Below, piece after piece: positions 1 through 11,929 of a stretch of DNA of 30,000 bases (its first letter is position 1; the number at the start of each line of letters is the position of its first letter). Origin of the DNA: Chromera velia (Eukaryota; Sar; Chromeraceae); contig JAHBMJ010001401.1 in assembly GCA_018398765.1 (NCBI GenBank), positions 1 through 30,000 of the forward strand, given 5' to 3'. Both the position numbers and the translations under genes were made by a program. The notes beneath the pieces are model-generated. The model made no database searches. It saw only the letters and a list, made by a program, of their open reading frames with translations, and was not told the origin of the DNA.

Positions 1-655
1 CCCCCTGCCGCTGCTCACCGCCGCTCCCCCTTCCTCCTGAGCTCACACCCTGTCTACTCCTCTTCTTTCTGGACGCCCTCTCTTTCGCAGCTCTCTATGT
101 ATCCCGCTCTTTCAAGTTGATATTCTCGTTCACCCCAACCCCCCAACCTGGTCTTGCCCCTCCGTATGCAAACCTTGATGCACCATATGCATTACCACAA
201 GGAGCAGCAGTGCCACGCATCAGACAGTGTCACACAGACATTCATATAGAGAGCCTACCTGGCAGAAGAACAAAGACAAGCGCCAGTAATAGAGCCAGCA
301 CCCACTTCAACAACAAAAAGGATCCGAAACTGCAGGAAAACCAAGAGGCACACCAATCAGCCACAAAAAGATGTCCGGGCCAATTTCTCTCTGAGAAATC
401 TAGGTCATTTGCTGACGTAGGCAGAAAATACAAAGGAGACGGGAGGGAAGAAATCAAGACAAGCCCCCTAGTATAATAGAGCGAGAGCAAAATCTGCCGG
501 CGAGCAAGCAAGAGAAAACTTTAAGGTGTTCCATAAAGAGGAAAAGATATATTTCTACTGCATGGTTGCCTGACGGGTCTGGGGCGTTGCTTTGAACCCT
601 TTTCCCCAATAATATCCAGAACCCACCAGAGACGATTCCACAGGGACTCGATCCA
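1..655. other. No convincing gene; low-complexity leader region
   Basis: Several open frames of 80-120 codons exist on both strands, but none shows a recognisable domain, a consistent codon bias or splice-signal support. The first 120 bases are pyrimidine-rich (CCCCCT, TCCTCTTCTTTCT). From about 240 to 520 the plus strand is purine/A-rich. The stretch around 510-555 (ACTTTAAGGTG followed by a GA-rich run) loosely resembles 1437-1477 (ATTTTAAGGTG), which hints at an old duplication flanking the tandem repeat. I see no function to assign. Confidence 0.5.
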
Positions 656-1145
656 CCTCCCCGACAAAGCACAACTGGACTCCCAAATCTTACATACATA
701 CACGTGAAAAGGAGGGGAGAAAGTCCATGAGCATTTACCAGGGCACATCCTTTCCTGATACCCAGCCTGACGCCGCATAACGCACTGTAACAACTTCACA
801 CAATCTGCAGATGGGCAGAGACGGGACTGTATACTCAACGGAAGAGCTTAGACACAAAGGCAGCTCCACCTGCCCGACAAAGTACAAGAGGAGTTCCAAA
901 TCCTGCGTATGCACACGCCAGAAGTAGAGGAGAAAGCGCATTAACATTCAGCAAGTGGCATCCTTTTTTGACGTAATGCAACAACTTCACACAATCTGCA
1001 GATCGAGACGACTGGACTCACCAGAAGAGGGAGTCACCAAAGTAGTTCCCGCTTCCTGACAAAGCACAACAGAAGTTTCAACACACACGATCGAAGTAAG
1101 TATGAATAAGGGGATAAAGCGTATAAGCATGCAGCAATGACGACT
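656..1145. repeat. Diverged tandem repeat, about 180-213 bp unit, roughly 2.5 copies
   Basis: A recurring anchor CGACAAAGCACAAC and variants begins at 661, 874 and 1056, giving unit lengths of about 213 and 182 bp. Each unit then carries a GGGGAGAAAG / GAGGAGAAAG / GGGGATAAAG motif followed by a GCATT or CATTCAGCA-like run. The first two units also share the near-exact block CAACTTCACACAATCTGCAG (about 790-812 and 982-1004). Units differ by many substitutions and indels, so the array is old. It may be a decayed satellite or an ancient segmental tandem duplication. Confidence 0.6.
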
Positions 1146-1728
1146 TATACATACAGCCAATTAATGAAAAAAACATGCAGATCCCTAGCATTAAAAGCCA
1201 GATAATCGGTTCTGACATGAGCAGCCATAATTAAGCGCACCGCGCCGCGGCCGGCGCACGGCGTGCATATGGATCCTGCACCGTGCACGTCATGCAGGCA
1301 CATAAAATATAAAGGTCAGACTTCAGCATAAAGGTCGGTTTTCGAGCATAGGGACTTAACAGACACAAAGAAGAGAGTACTGAAGAGGAACAGAAATAGA
1401 AGCGCAAAGAGCTCTACCGACACCGTGAAAACAGAAAACGATTTTAAGGTGCCGAGCAGGAGAAGGATCTATCTCTCTATTTTCTCACATATCAGCTCAG
1501 GTCCCTTGTAGTATCTTGAGTTTGTGGGTAATTGTGGGTACCGATTTGGGCTTTAGGAGAGCCCTGCTTGTTTTTTTCGAATTTAGGTTTCAACGTACTC
1601 AAAACAACGGGTGTCCATCACGTCACAGGATATGGCGGTGCGGCGCGGGTATGCATGGTTCGAAAAAGTACGTACCCATGCAGGGCGCCGCCACCTAGGG
1701 CGCCACCCCAGGGCGCGCCACCTGCGGC
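1146..1728. other. Intergenic sequence with a short CpG-rich patch
   Basis: No supported gene. About 1236-1275 is a sharp GC/CpG-rich island (CCGCGCCGCGGCCGGCGC) inside otherwise average DNA, and 1676-1728 is again GC-rich with repeated GGCGCC (a perfect palindrome). Either could be promoter-proximal sequence for the large gene starting further right, but no TATA or initiator element can be assigned. Confidence 0.4.
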
Positions 1729-1860
1729 CATTGACGCACGCCTGGGGCACCATTGACGCATGCACGCCTAGCTGGGGCGCCATGCATTGCCATTGACGCA
1801 CGCCTGGGGCGCCATTGACGCACGCCTGGCGCACCATTGACGCACGCCTGCATGCCAGGG
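1729..1860. repeat. 22-bp GC-rich minisatellite (CATTGACGCACGCCTGGGGCGC)n
   Basis: Units starting CATTGACGCACGCCTGG begin at 1729, 1751 (variant with an insertion), 1791, 1813 and 1835; the ones at 1729, 1791 and 1813 are 22 bp and nearly identical. The unit length is not a multiple of three and the frames read through it look like noise, so it is not coding. The preceding 1680-1728 looks like degenerated GGCGCCAC-type units of the same array. Confidence 0.8.
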
Positions 1861-1875
1861 AATTAAGAATTAAGA

Positions 1876-2046
1876 ATGCCTCCCGAACTTTGCTTGCTGT
1901 CAGACTGGACCCCGCATACTCTTCTGAGAAAAAAATGGATTACAATCATCGATAATAGTTCGGAACTCTGCAGCCTGGTGACCAGCGGTACCGGCGCAAC
2001 CCGCGCTTCTGCATCCGGCCTCTCTCAGAGTTGTACCACTTTGACT
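1876..2046 (+). CDS. Candidate first coding exon of the large gene
   Basis: An ATG at 1876 opens a 63-codon frame (MPPELCLLSDW...). Within it, after codon 57, lies GTAAGC at 2047, the same hexamer as the donor that ends the next exon at 2406. Splicing from 2047 to an AG at 2161-2162 would join phase 0 to phase 0 and continue into the well-supported frame. The acceptor (CCGGTGTGCATAG) is weak and the peptide has no recognisable domain, so this N terminus is tentative. The alternative is a start at an in-frame ATG further right (2298). Confidence 0.3.
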
Positions 2047-2162
2047 GTAAGCGCATCCTGCCTGTAGTGCTAGCAGGTGCGCGAGACGCCTCTTTTTTGG
2101 TTTCGAACTACTTAACTCTTGCGAGGCGCCTCTCCGGGCGTGTGTTGGCCCGGTGTGCATAG

Positions 2163-2405
2163 GTTGGGTCTGTATCTACATCTGGTCTTGTTCCTCATGC
2201 TTGTTCTCACCGTGAGTATCGGGCACTGGTTCAGTCTGATAAAGTCTTTACGTGGCTCACTGCTGGAGTATGCAGTGCTCTTATAGACATTGACCTGATG
2301 GGCCTCAAGAACGTGCTGCACTTGGTCGGCTCCACACGTGGGTATGAGGACAGGGCTGCTGCTCTGAGGGACTTCTCCAAAGAGGGCCTGTCATGGGAGG
2401 AGAAG
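2163..2405 (+). CDS. Exon: large gene, N-proximal segment
   Basis: The frame is open from just after an AG at 2161-2162 and ends at GAGAAG|GTAAGC (donor 2406, phase 0). It reads ...YRALVQSDKVFTWLTAG and later LMGLKNVLHLVGSTRGYED. It joins in phase 0 to the exon at 2598, giving SWEEK|QFFVPWLRQ. The left boundary is uncertain because the acceptor is weak; ATG 2298 is an alternative start. Confidence 0.55.
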
Positions 2406-3863
2406 GTAAGCCGCCTCGCCGTCTCCTTTTCTGTCTCCACATACATGTGCTTTGTAACCCCTCCCCGATGGCTCTCGTTTCTTTGCTCTGTTCTGGTTTA
2501 TCTTCATTAGCTGGGGGACGGGAGACGGTGAAGCTGCAAAGGTCTGCCTGCACTCACGGCACCAACCTCGTCCATGTGTGATCTTTTTGGGCTGCAGCAA
2601 TTCTTTGTCCCCTGGCTCCGACAGAGTGAGCACGTGGACGGGACCGTAGAGCGCGAGGGAGAGGCAAAGACACCACAGGGCGAAGGGAAGGAGAAAGGCG
2701 ATGCCTGCCATGAGCAGGTGAGCAGGTGCCTGTCGAGGATGGACTTTGAGAGAGTTCTCAGAGACAAGCACAGAGACCTGGAGAGTGACGAACCCGAACT
2801 CGCTCTCAATATCCGATTTGCCTCTCAATCGGCCGAAATGGAACTCCAGAGGGTCAGTCAGGAAACAAATGAACAGTTTTGTGTGTCCGGGCTGCGCTTT
2901 TCGCTGCCTCATGTGACTTCCGTTTCAGCTTCGACTGACTGTGCCTGCAGTGCCTCTCTAACCTTAATATTTTGAAAATTGTGTCCAGAAGGCAAGCCGC
3001 AATCGTTCTTCTCTGGTTGTGCGCGGGGGCTACCTGAGCTGCTCAGTTACATCTCTCTTTTCCTTCCTTTTTTTCTTCCTTCCTTCCTTCCTCCCTCCCT
3101 TCTTTCCTTCCTTCCTTCCTTCCTTCTTTCCCTCCTTCTTTCCTTCCTTCCTTCCTTCCTTCCTTCCTTTTTTCCTTCCTTTTTTCCTTCCTTCCTCCCT
3201 TCCTCCCTCCCCCTCCCTTCCTTCCTTCCTTCCTTCCTTCCTTCCTTCCTTCCTTCCTTCCCTTCCTTTCTTCCTTCCTTCCTTCCCTCCTTCCTTCCTT
3301 CCTTCCTTGCTTCCTTCCTTCCTTCCTTCCTTCCTTCCTTTCTTCCTTCCTTCCTTCCTTCCTTCCTTCCCTTCCTTCCTTCCCTTTCTTCATTCCTTCC
3401 TTCCTTCCTTCCTTGCTTCCTTCCTTCCGTCCTTCCTTGCTTCCTTCCTTCCGTCCTTCCGTCCTTCCTTCCGTCCTTCCTTCCTTCCTTCCTTGCTTCC
3501 TTCCTTCCTTCCTTCCCTTCCTTCCTTCCTTCCTTCCTTCCCTTTCTTCATTCCTTCCTTGCTTGCTTCCTTCCTTCCTTCCCTTCCTTCCTTCCCTTTC
3601 TTCATTCCCTCCTTGCTTGCTTCCTTCCTTCCTTCCCTTCCTTCCTTCCCTTTCTTCATTCCTTCCTTCCTTCCTTCTTTCCTTCCTTCCTTGCTTCCTT
3701 CCTTCCGTCCTTCCTTCCTTTCTTCCTTCCTTCCTTCCCTTCCTTCCTTCCCTTTCTTCATTCCTTCCTTCCTTCCTTCCTTCCTTCCCTTCCTTCCTTC
3801 CCTTCCTTCCTTCCCTTTCTTCATTCCTTCCTTGCTTGCTTCCTTCCTTCCTTCCCTCTCTTT

Positions 3864-3908
<45 letters not shown>

Positions 3909-3989
3909 TTCCTTTCATCTTTCCTTCTTTCCTTACTTGCTTTCTTTCTTCCTTGCTTCCTTCCTTCCTTACTTCCTAGCTTTTGAATC

Positions 3990-4029
<40 letters not shown>

Positions 4030-7000
4030 CGTGTGTGTGAGCGTGCATGTGTGTGTGTATCTCTCGCTTTTTACCCATTCTCTGAATCGTTTGTGGATTG
4101 ATTCTTCTTCTTCTTCTTTTTCTTCTTCTTCTTGCGCTCTTCGATGGCTGTCTTCAGAAAGGGGAGGCGTGTGTAAAGGAAATCTTTGAGATCCTCTGGC
4201 GTCTGTGGACTGACGGGGAAGGGAAAGCAGGCGACGGTGTGCACACTCACATTCGATCTCTGATGCTACCAAAGCCTGTACAGGAGACTGCAGAGGGTGC
4301 AGGGTTTGATGAAGAGGGAGACGAGAGCAACGTTGAGGATCCAAAAGCTCTCAGGGCCTTTCTTTTTGTTGCAATGGCATTGAAGTGGGCAGCCTGGACC
4401 TCTCTCCTGCCCCCTGCCGTCATCTTTCGGGGCCTTGTGAGGTTTGGGTGCGAAATTTGCCTTTTGGGCCTGGGGGAAAGAGAGGAGACAGGGGACCTTG
4501 GGAAGGCGTGCCGATCGTTTGCGGCAGAGGGAGGGGGGCACTACGCGTGGTGGCAACAGGCGATAGTGGCGGTGTCGGTCTTTGAGGGTGTCGGGAAGGG
4601 GGACCCCTCGATTTGTGAGACGGTCGGTCAGTCGATCGGTGGGAGTGCAGTTTGGGAGAGCTAGACAATCCATTGGCTGTGATGCGAACGTCCTTCGTTT
4701 CTCTCTTGTTCAGCGGAACAGAGGTAGAGCTAGGACACGACTACGTACGAGGAAGCCTGTTGTGCATGGGTACACAGGAAAGACGGTGGAAGAGACGTGA
4801 AGAGAGAAGATTTTCGACAGAGAGTGTGAGTGAGTGAGTGAGTGAGCGAAAGATTGAACACATGAATCAGGATTCCATGAGTCTTCTTGTGCTCCTTCTT
4901 TCGTTCGTGTTTGTTGATGTGGAATCTCTCTGCGTCTTATCTTGCATCGGGGTATCTGCTCGTTGATTTGTTGTTTCCTGAATGTTTCCAAACATTCCAT
5001 TGAAATTGAGTTTAATTCCCATGTTTGCATCCTTTCAGGCGTTGATGCAAAGTGCCGAGGGTGCAAAGGACGTCTTTGAAGAACTTGTGCAAACTGAGGG
5101 AGAGAAGAATACCTCTGCATCAGGCCTTGGAAGTACCCGTGTGGCTCTGCTATCTGGTGGGTGGTTTTGTGTGTAGATTTTCTCAACGGTGTGACTCTGC
5201 CATCCGGTTTTCTTCTTTTTCGCTCGCGTGGCCTCCAGGAGTTTAGGATGAGAAGATGATTGGGTCGCATGGCTGTTCTGGTGTCGTGTGGTGATTGCCT
5301 TTCTATCTGCCTGCCTGTCTGTCTGCTTGTCTGTCTGCGAGGACTTGACTGCTTCCCCCCTCTTCCATTCTCTCCACCACAAAGAATCATCTGAATGGTG
5401 TCAAATGAATGCGTGCGTCAGGAGGATTCGTCGGTCCGCTTCTTCGAGATCTGAGGCTGGTTGCTTCGTTTGCTCGGCAGCAGCCGGGGGCACGGGGGAA
5501 AGGGGCGGTACCTTGTGTGTTGCCGCTTCCACAGCTGGGTGTCCAGACAGGGGGGGTTCCTCAGACATCAAAGGGGGGTGATACCTTTCTGGGGGGTGAG
5601 GAGGAAAGAAGGGACGGTGGAATTCTCGGGGGCAAACGCAGAATCTCGGAGCGGGAGGTGGGGACAGGCACGCATTCAGGTGTAGTCGTTGTCTCTCCTC
5701 CTTCTGAAAAACGCCACAAGGCGAGAGGAGTACATTCATGTGATCTGATTGAAAAGTGCTGGTGGGAACCTTCGCTTGGTGTTGTCCGAAAGCTGCAAAG
5801 GTCGCATGGTCAGTAACTGCGCTCAATCTGTAATTCATGCTTTTGTGGATCAGTGTAGCAATATCTCCCCAAATGTTCTTCTTCTTTTTCCTGCCTCGGT
5901 TGTGAACAACGAACCTTCTTCGCACTTTCCTTTCTTTCTTTCTTTCTTTCTTCCTTTCTTTCTTTCTTTCTTTCTTCCTTTCTTTCTCTTTCAGTCTCGT
6001 TCTTTCTTTCTTTCTTTCTTTCTTTGGACACGAATCGAGGCCTTGGGAGTCTCATCTCTCGAAAGCGTCGTGCCTGCCTGCCTGTCTGAGCGTGCAGCCC
6101 TCTCACTGGTCCTCTGGAGCCTCCCGAAGATTGAGGATCTGGGTGTTGCTGTCAGATTGAATGTTGGTTGGTTCTTTCGTCTGTTTGCCTGCTTGCGCTT
6201 TGGGCTGTGTGTGGATCGATTTGTGTGGGGGTGGGTGGGTGGGTGGGTGTGGACGGACAGGAAGGAGAAATGCTGAATGCAGTTGTGGAGGCAACGGAGG
6301 GACGGACGGACTGCAGAATTAAGTCCTTCGTCATGCACTCCGTCATCCTCCTCCCGCCTCCCTCCTGTCACCCTTCTCCATCTTTTCTCTCTTTTTGTGC
6401 AAGCGCATGCCTTCCAGTGTAAATGCACGTCCCTCTCTGTGGAGAGTGATAGAACCAGCCCTACGTGCAATGAACATATTTCTTCTCTCCGCCTAAAAAT
6501 GGCTTGTGGCACTATTTTTGTCGGCACATTTCTGTTGTCACTTCCTCTGCTTGTGTGTCGTTGTTTTTTTCGGACAAACATGAAAATGCGTGTGCAGAAG
6601 TGATCAATCTGTCCTCCTCACTGGGAGAAAAGCATATACACACTCTCTCTCCCTCTGCAGATGCCACCTCCTTTGGCGCTTCCCCTCCTGTTCCCCTCCC
6701 GTCTGCTGTTCATCTCTCTCCTCACGGCTTTGCCTTCTGAGAGGGACGAGGAGAAAAGACCTGAAGGCAGCAAGGGTATCCTCCAGTCGGGCAGCTGCTC
6801 TTCCACCCTGAAAGTTGCCCTTCTTCTGATTCATGCTGCCATGGAGGCAGCCGGGACTGCAGAGAAACGAGAGGGCATCGGGGAGGAGTACTCTAAGTGG
6901 GAGAGGAAGAGGCGGAAAAGAAATGCAAGCAAATTGCTCCAATCAGCGCTGATTCCTCACTCCGACTCAGTCAGTTCATCTGCCTCCGTCTCTTTAGTCT

Positions 7001-7319
7001 ATCCAGCCGCCGTGTTTTTCTTCTTCTCTGCCTGCATCTACCGCTCCTTTCCGCCCCCTCTACAGGCTCCCAAAGTCTCTGTCTGTCGCCTCGTGGAGGG
7101 ACTTTCTCCGTGAGCAGATGGCGTTCCATCTACCCATCCTTGTATGAATATTAGATCTGCCGAGTGATCGCTTGGCGACTCCAACTGTCTCTCTACCTGC
7201 AGACAGGCACCTCCGCTGCCGCTTTGGATCTCTGCGCGTGCTCCCTGGCGATGGGTGTGGGGGACGTGAGGCTGCTGTCTGAGGAGGCGCTGACGGCTCT
7301 GCAGGTCGGAGAGAGGCAA

Positions 7320-7374
<55 letters not shown>

Positions 7375-7882
7375 CTAGGAACAGGCAGGTCCCTCCCTCC
7401 ATGCTTCGAGGCATCCACAGCATACAAACAACGAAGCTACCCTCCCTCTCTTGTAGAGATGCAAAGTGATTAGCTCAGGGCAAAGAGAGGGAGAGAGAGA
7501 CCGCGGCTTTTTGACAAAAGAAGGCGAACACAGAAAAGCACCTGCAAGTCACAGTGTATTATTTTTTTCTACATTGTCTGTGTGATGCTCGGAAGAAGGG
7601 AAGTCCCCTCCAACCGCTGCTCTCTGTCTCTCCTTCACTCCATCAGTACATCTTATGCAGCACATTCTGATATCAACTCGATGCACCTTCAATGTACCGC
7701 ATGCAGTCCAGCCCTAATTGGCGGCTCCTGAGAGTCCTCGCTCACCAGCAGAAAAGGACGGAGGTGAGTTTGATCTCTCTGTGTTTTTTCTTGTCGTTCT
7801 GAATGAAGGGGAGCTAGACACTCCAATTTCCTTAGAAACCAAATTGACTCTTATTCAACTGTTTCTCCCTCCCTCCCTCTCC

Positions 7883-7937
<55 letters not shown>

Positions 7938-10900
7938 ACACACACATCTGCTTTGCCTTACATGCGTGCAGCGTCCCTGATTGCGTCATTACTTTCCTCT
8001 TCATGCCTGGATCCTCTTCCTTTTTTTTTTCCCTTTTGATTTGACCTCCCCGTGTGCAGCTGAACTCCAGAATCGCAGAGCTAGTGTGCTTCCACACCCT
8101 GGGGCTACTCCCGAAGCAGGCGGACTCCCGGATTCGGGAAGAGCTCCAGCCTGTGTTTGTGGTGGGGAGGGCGAGTGAGGAGGAGTTGAGGGACGATCCC
8201 CAGAAAGTGCTGGCGGTGTGGGGGGGCAGCAGAAGGGAAGTGTCGGCCGCAGACGAGAGCGTTGAATTGTTCTCCCTTCTTCGGGCAGGCGTCGGGACTC
8301 TGGTGGAAGAGAAGTCCCTGGACTTTCTTCAGGTCTGTTGCCTGGTTGGTCCCTTCGGACTGTCTGTTGTTGTAAGGTGAGTGCACCATGGAGGGTCTTG
8401 AACCTCTTTGGTGGTTGGCCTGTCGGTGAGTGTAGCCTGACGGGGGTGGGACTGACGGGTAAAGCGTGTATTCAGAGAAGATGCGCGGACCTCAAGACAA
8501 CTCATTTGTCTGTTTCTTTGTTGGGGGGATGGTGAGCATATGAACACTCTCGCACACACACGCACACACATACATACATACATACGCGCTGAACGGAGTG
8601 ACGATTGGAGTCGCGCAAAGCTGCAGGGTTTCAACAGAGAAACATTTTTCTGTCAGTCCTGGCTCTCTTTCTTTCTCTCATGGTGTTGCCACTGGCCGTG
8701 TCCCCACCCCGACACGTCATCTGACTAGTCGAGTGCATAGTGAATGGGCAGAACGTCTTGAACAACCTAAATAAACAACGGGCTTCCCGCTTTTATATCA
8801 CTGATTGATGCTTCCTGTCTCATTGATTGTTCTTTCTTTCCTTCGTTCTGCAGCAGAATGGCGACTCTCAGGACTCGCTTAGCATGCTCAGACAATTGGT
8901 CTGTCAGTGGGTGGGGGGTCGGTAGTATGGGGTCTCTCTGCCCGCACGCAGAGCGTGTTTCTCATGGGTTTCGTCCATTTCCCTGTCCTGCCGGAATTGT
9001 ATAATTGCACAGGCAGTAACGTCAATACAATGAATGCACGTTTGTCTCTTCATCCTGGGTTGCATTGCAGATGGAGGTGATGCCCTTCCTGGGTTCTGTC
9101 CGTCCGACGTTCTCCCCCAACTCGACTGGAACTGTGTACGAGAAAGTCATGCGTGCGACCTTGGTCCGTCAGTCGCGTGCTCGGTTGAGAGATGCGTGGA
9201 GTGGTCTGTGTGTGTGTGTGTGTGTGTCTTCTGTTCGAGAAGGGACAAGATTGCTTCTTGCTGTTTCGATTGTGTTTCTCAGGCTAGCGCATTTACTTTC
9301 GGAAAGAGGGAGAGAGGAAAGAAGACGCATTGGAAAGCTGATGGAATGCTGCTGTCCCCTTTTCTTCCCGTCTCTTCTTTCGACTTTCCCAATCCTTGTC
9401 GTTTCTGACTCTATTCTGCGGTCAATCGCTGACGTGGTTCTGCCTGCAGTCGAGGGCGGTGGAAATTGAAATCGTTCCTGTTCATGAAGAATATGATGTG
9501 GAATCCTTCGAAGAGAAGTTTGTACTGTCTCTCTTCTTCGTATCGGTCCTGAGTCTGTCTGCAGAATTTCCAAGGCGGGGGTGTGGGCCGTCTCGTCCAA
9601 GCAGTGGAAGGTCTCTTCTTCCGTCTCTTCACTGAAGACTGGGAGGTTCTCCAAAAGGAAAAAGAAAAAGGGGGAACGGGGGGGATTCGAGGAGGAGTGG
9701 GAGAGGGAGGAATTGACGACGGGGGGTCCGGACTCGCTCGTGCTCTTCACCTGTTCGCCTGGGTTTTGGGGTTTTGGACTCAAGGAGGCCTGCCTCCCCC
9801 ACACGTCAGTCAGTCAGTCTGCTCTGTCTCTCTTAGCATGCACGCAGGCTTTGTTTCTTTCTCCGGTGCTTCGTGTTTCAGTACTTTGGCCACTCGCCCA
9901 TAAAACACCGACGACGCACCGTGCGGCTTTGTTGGGGAGGAGCGGGTCGTGCGTCATCCAGTGAAAGAGGGAAGCTTGCTGTTGGAAAAAGAATGTGCAG
10001 TTCGATGAAACTGCGTGCGTCAAGTGGAAGAGAGAGGCAAGGATTGACAAGAAACACATCTGCTGATGCATTCGCCCTTCTCTGCGCATGCCTTCTCTGT
10101 TTCAGACAAACGACGCCTTCTGTGAGAAGATGCGACAGCACACGTGGACCCACACAGTCGGAACAGAGGGAGCTCGTGGAGCTTCTTCATCTTCCTCTGG
10201 ACACATCAGGAGGGCGGGTGATGCAGCGACAACGGCTCTCCTGGCCTTTGCGGCTGTCCAGGCAGTGAGAGGTCAGGGGAAGGGGGTAAGGACAAGGAGA
10301 AACAACTGTAAGGGCAGTCGTTTTCTCTTTTCCGTTTCCCTGGAGGTTCTTTTTCCTTCTCTGTCTGGAACGGGTCCACAATTCTCTCTCAAACCCTCCT
10401 CGAGTCTTTCACATCCTTCTCTTAAGAGCTAGCTCTCTCGACCCTGTCGCACAACAAATGAATGCCGTCATGCCCCAAAAGCTTTTGTATCGGGTCGGTC
10501 GGCCCCGTTTCCCTGAGTATGAACAGCGCAAGCTTTGCGGATGTGTCCACGAGTGAGTATTCATGCACACATGTCTGGATGATGCAGCTGCTGCTGTTGC
10601 CGGGACTCTTGACGAGGACAGCGTCTCCAGACTCCACAAACTTCCCTTCGCATGCGCACTTGAGGTAGCGTCTTCAGAGTCAGTCGGTGCATGGATGGAT
10701 CGATGCAATTCAGGCAGAGAGACTCAGATAGACTAGAACCGCAATGAATGCAGAAAGAGTCCTTCTACCGTGAGACGGCTCTCCAAAGGTGATGCGAGTC
10801 GAGAGCCGTCTCCTTTCTTTAGGTAGTTGATGCATCTTTTGCTTTTGGCACTCTCGAGCGATGGCAGTACTGTCGCCTTCATCCTTCCAAGTGCTTGACT

Positions 10901-11875
10901 CCTGGATTATCTGCGGTCTCTCAATACGCCAGGCTCTGTTTGCCTTCCAGAAGCAAGCCCGGCCAAACCCCCATTCTAAACGACCAAATGCTCTTTCATG
11001 AAACAATCAATGTAATCGAATGGCAGCCAGACCTCTGCTTTGCGGGACCACCTGTATTGGACAACGGAGGTAAGATACTCACATACGCACACGCACAAAC
11101 CCTTCGACACAGAGGGAAAAACTGAGAGATGCTCATTTAAGTATATTCTGCACACGTCTACCCATGTGTGTGGGCGCTGTTGGCTGTATGCGTGTGGATT
11201 CTTGCAGCCCCCTGCTTCACGGAGACCGTCTGTGCACGAACTCGCGGGAGGACATGGGGGGGGGCAGCTTCCTGCTTTCCCTCCTTGCCCTTGACCTTCT
11301 CCCCTCTCTCTCCTGTCTGGCCTCCTCGTCCTCCTGCATCCCTCTGGCCTCTGCCGTGAGGGGAAGGATGGAGACGGGCATCAGCTCGCACACACTGGAG
11401 ACGCTCGTGATTCGATGTGCCGCAGTGTCAGTTGGCACCGCAGTGCCTGGGGGGGTTGCTGGTCGTGCCTTCTCCACCCCGTGTTTTTGTTGTTGCTCAG
11501 CTCTTGCACACCCAGTGTGTTTTGCTGTTGTGTCTTTAAGGAGGAAAGAGAAGACACTTGCTGTCCTTGTTGCACACTTACTGGTCCTTGCAAGTCTCTT
11601 CGAATACAGAAGCATTCTCAAATGATCATATGTGTGCAGAGGGATCTGACCTCTCCTCACATGTTTGCCTACGTTGGACAGAGAGCAACTGCACCTCTGC
11701 GATTATTTTCCATGCAGAGTTCTTGAGGACTGGAACGAAGACAATTCAGTCAGAGAGAAGGGAAACTCCTCTCCAAAGAGAAAGGGCCTTCTCGAAAGTA
11801 CGGAACGAGAGGTCAGAACTGATCGAATTGGATGGGAAGGCTTTCTCTGAATCTCTCTCTCTGAATCTGTCTCGC

Positions 11876-11929
<54 letters not shown>

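Noticed and set aside
1583-1837. Minus-strand 84-codon frame with repeated VNGAP-like peptides
   Set aside because: It follows a 22-bp minisatellite whose unit is not a multiple of three; no other coding evidence.
2979-4101. Long open frames of Pro/Ser/Leu/Phe (plus strand) or Arg/Glu/Gly/Lys (minus strand)
   Set aside because: They are translations of the TTCC/TC/TG microsatellite block, open in several frames at once and lying within an intron.
5991-6581. Minus-strand 196-codon frame
   Set aside because: It starts in the TTTC microsatellite and is antisense to phase-supported exons; composition is low-complexity Arg/Thr/His.
7038-7469. Poly-Pro and poly-Gly open frames
   Set aside because: They are produced by the 54-base G run; only the short exon at 7203-7304 beside it has independent splice and phase support.
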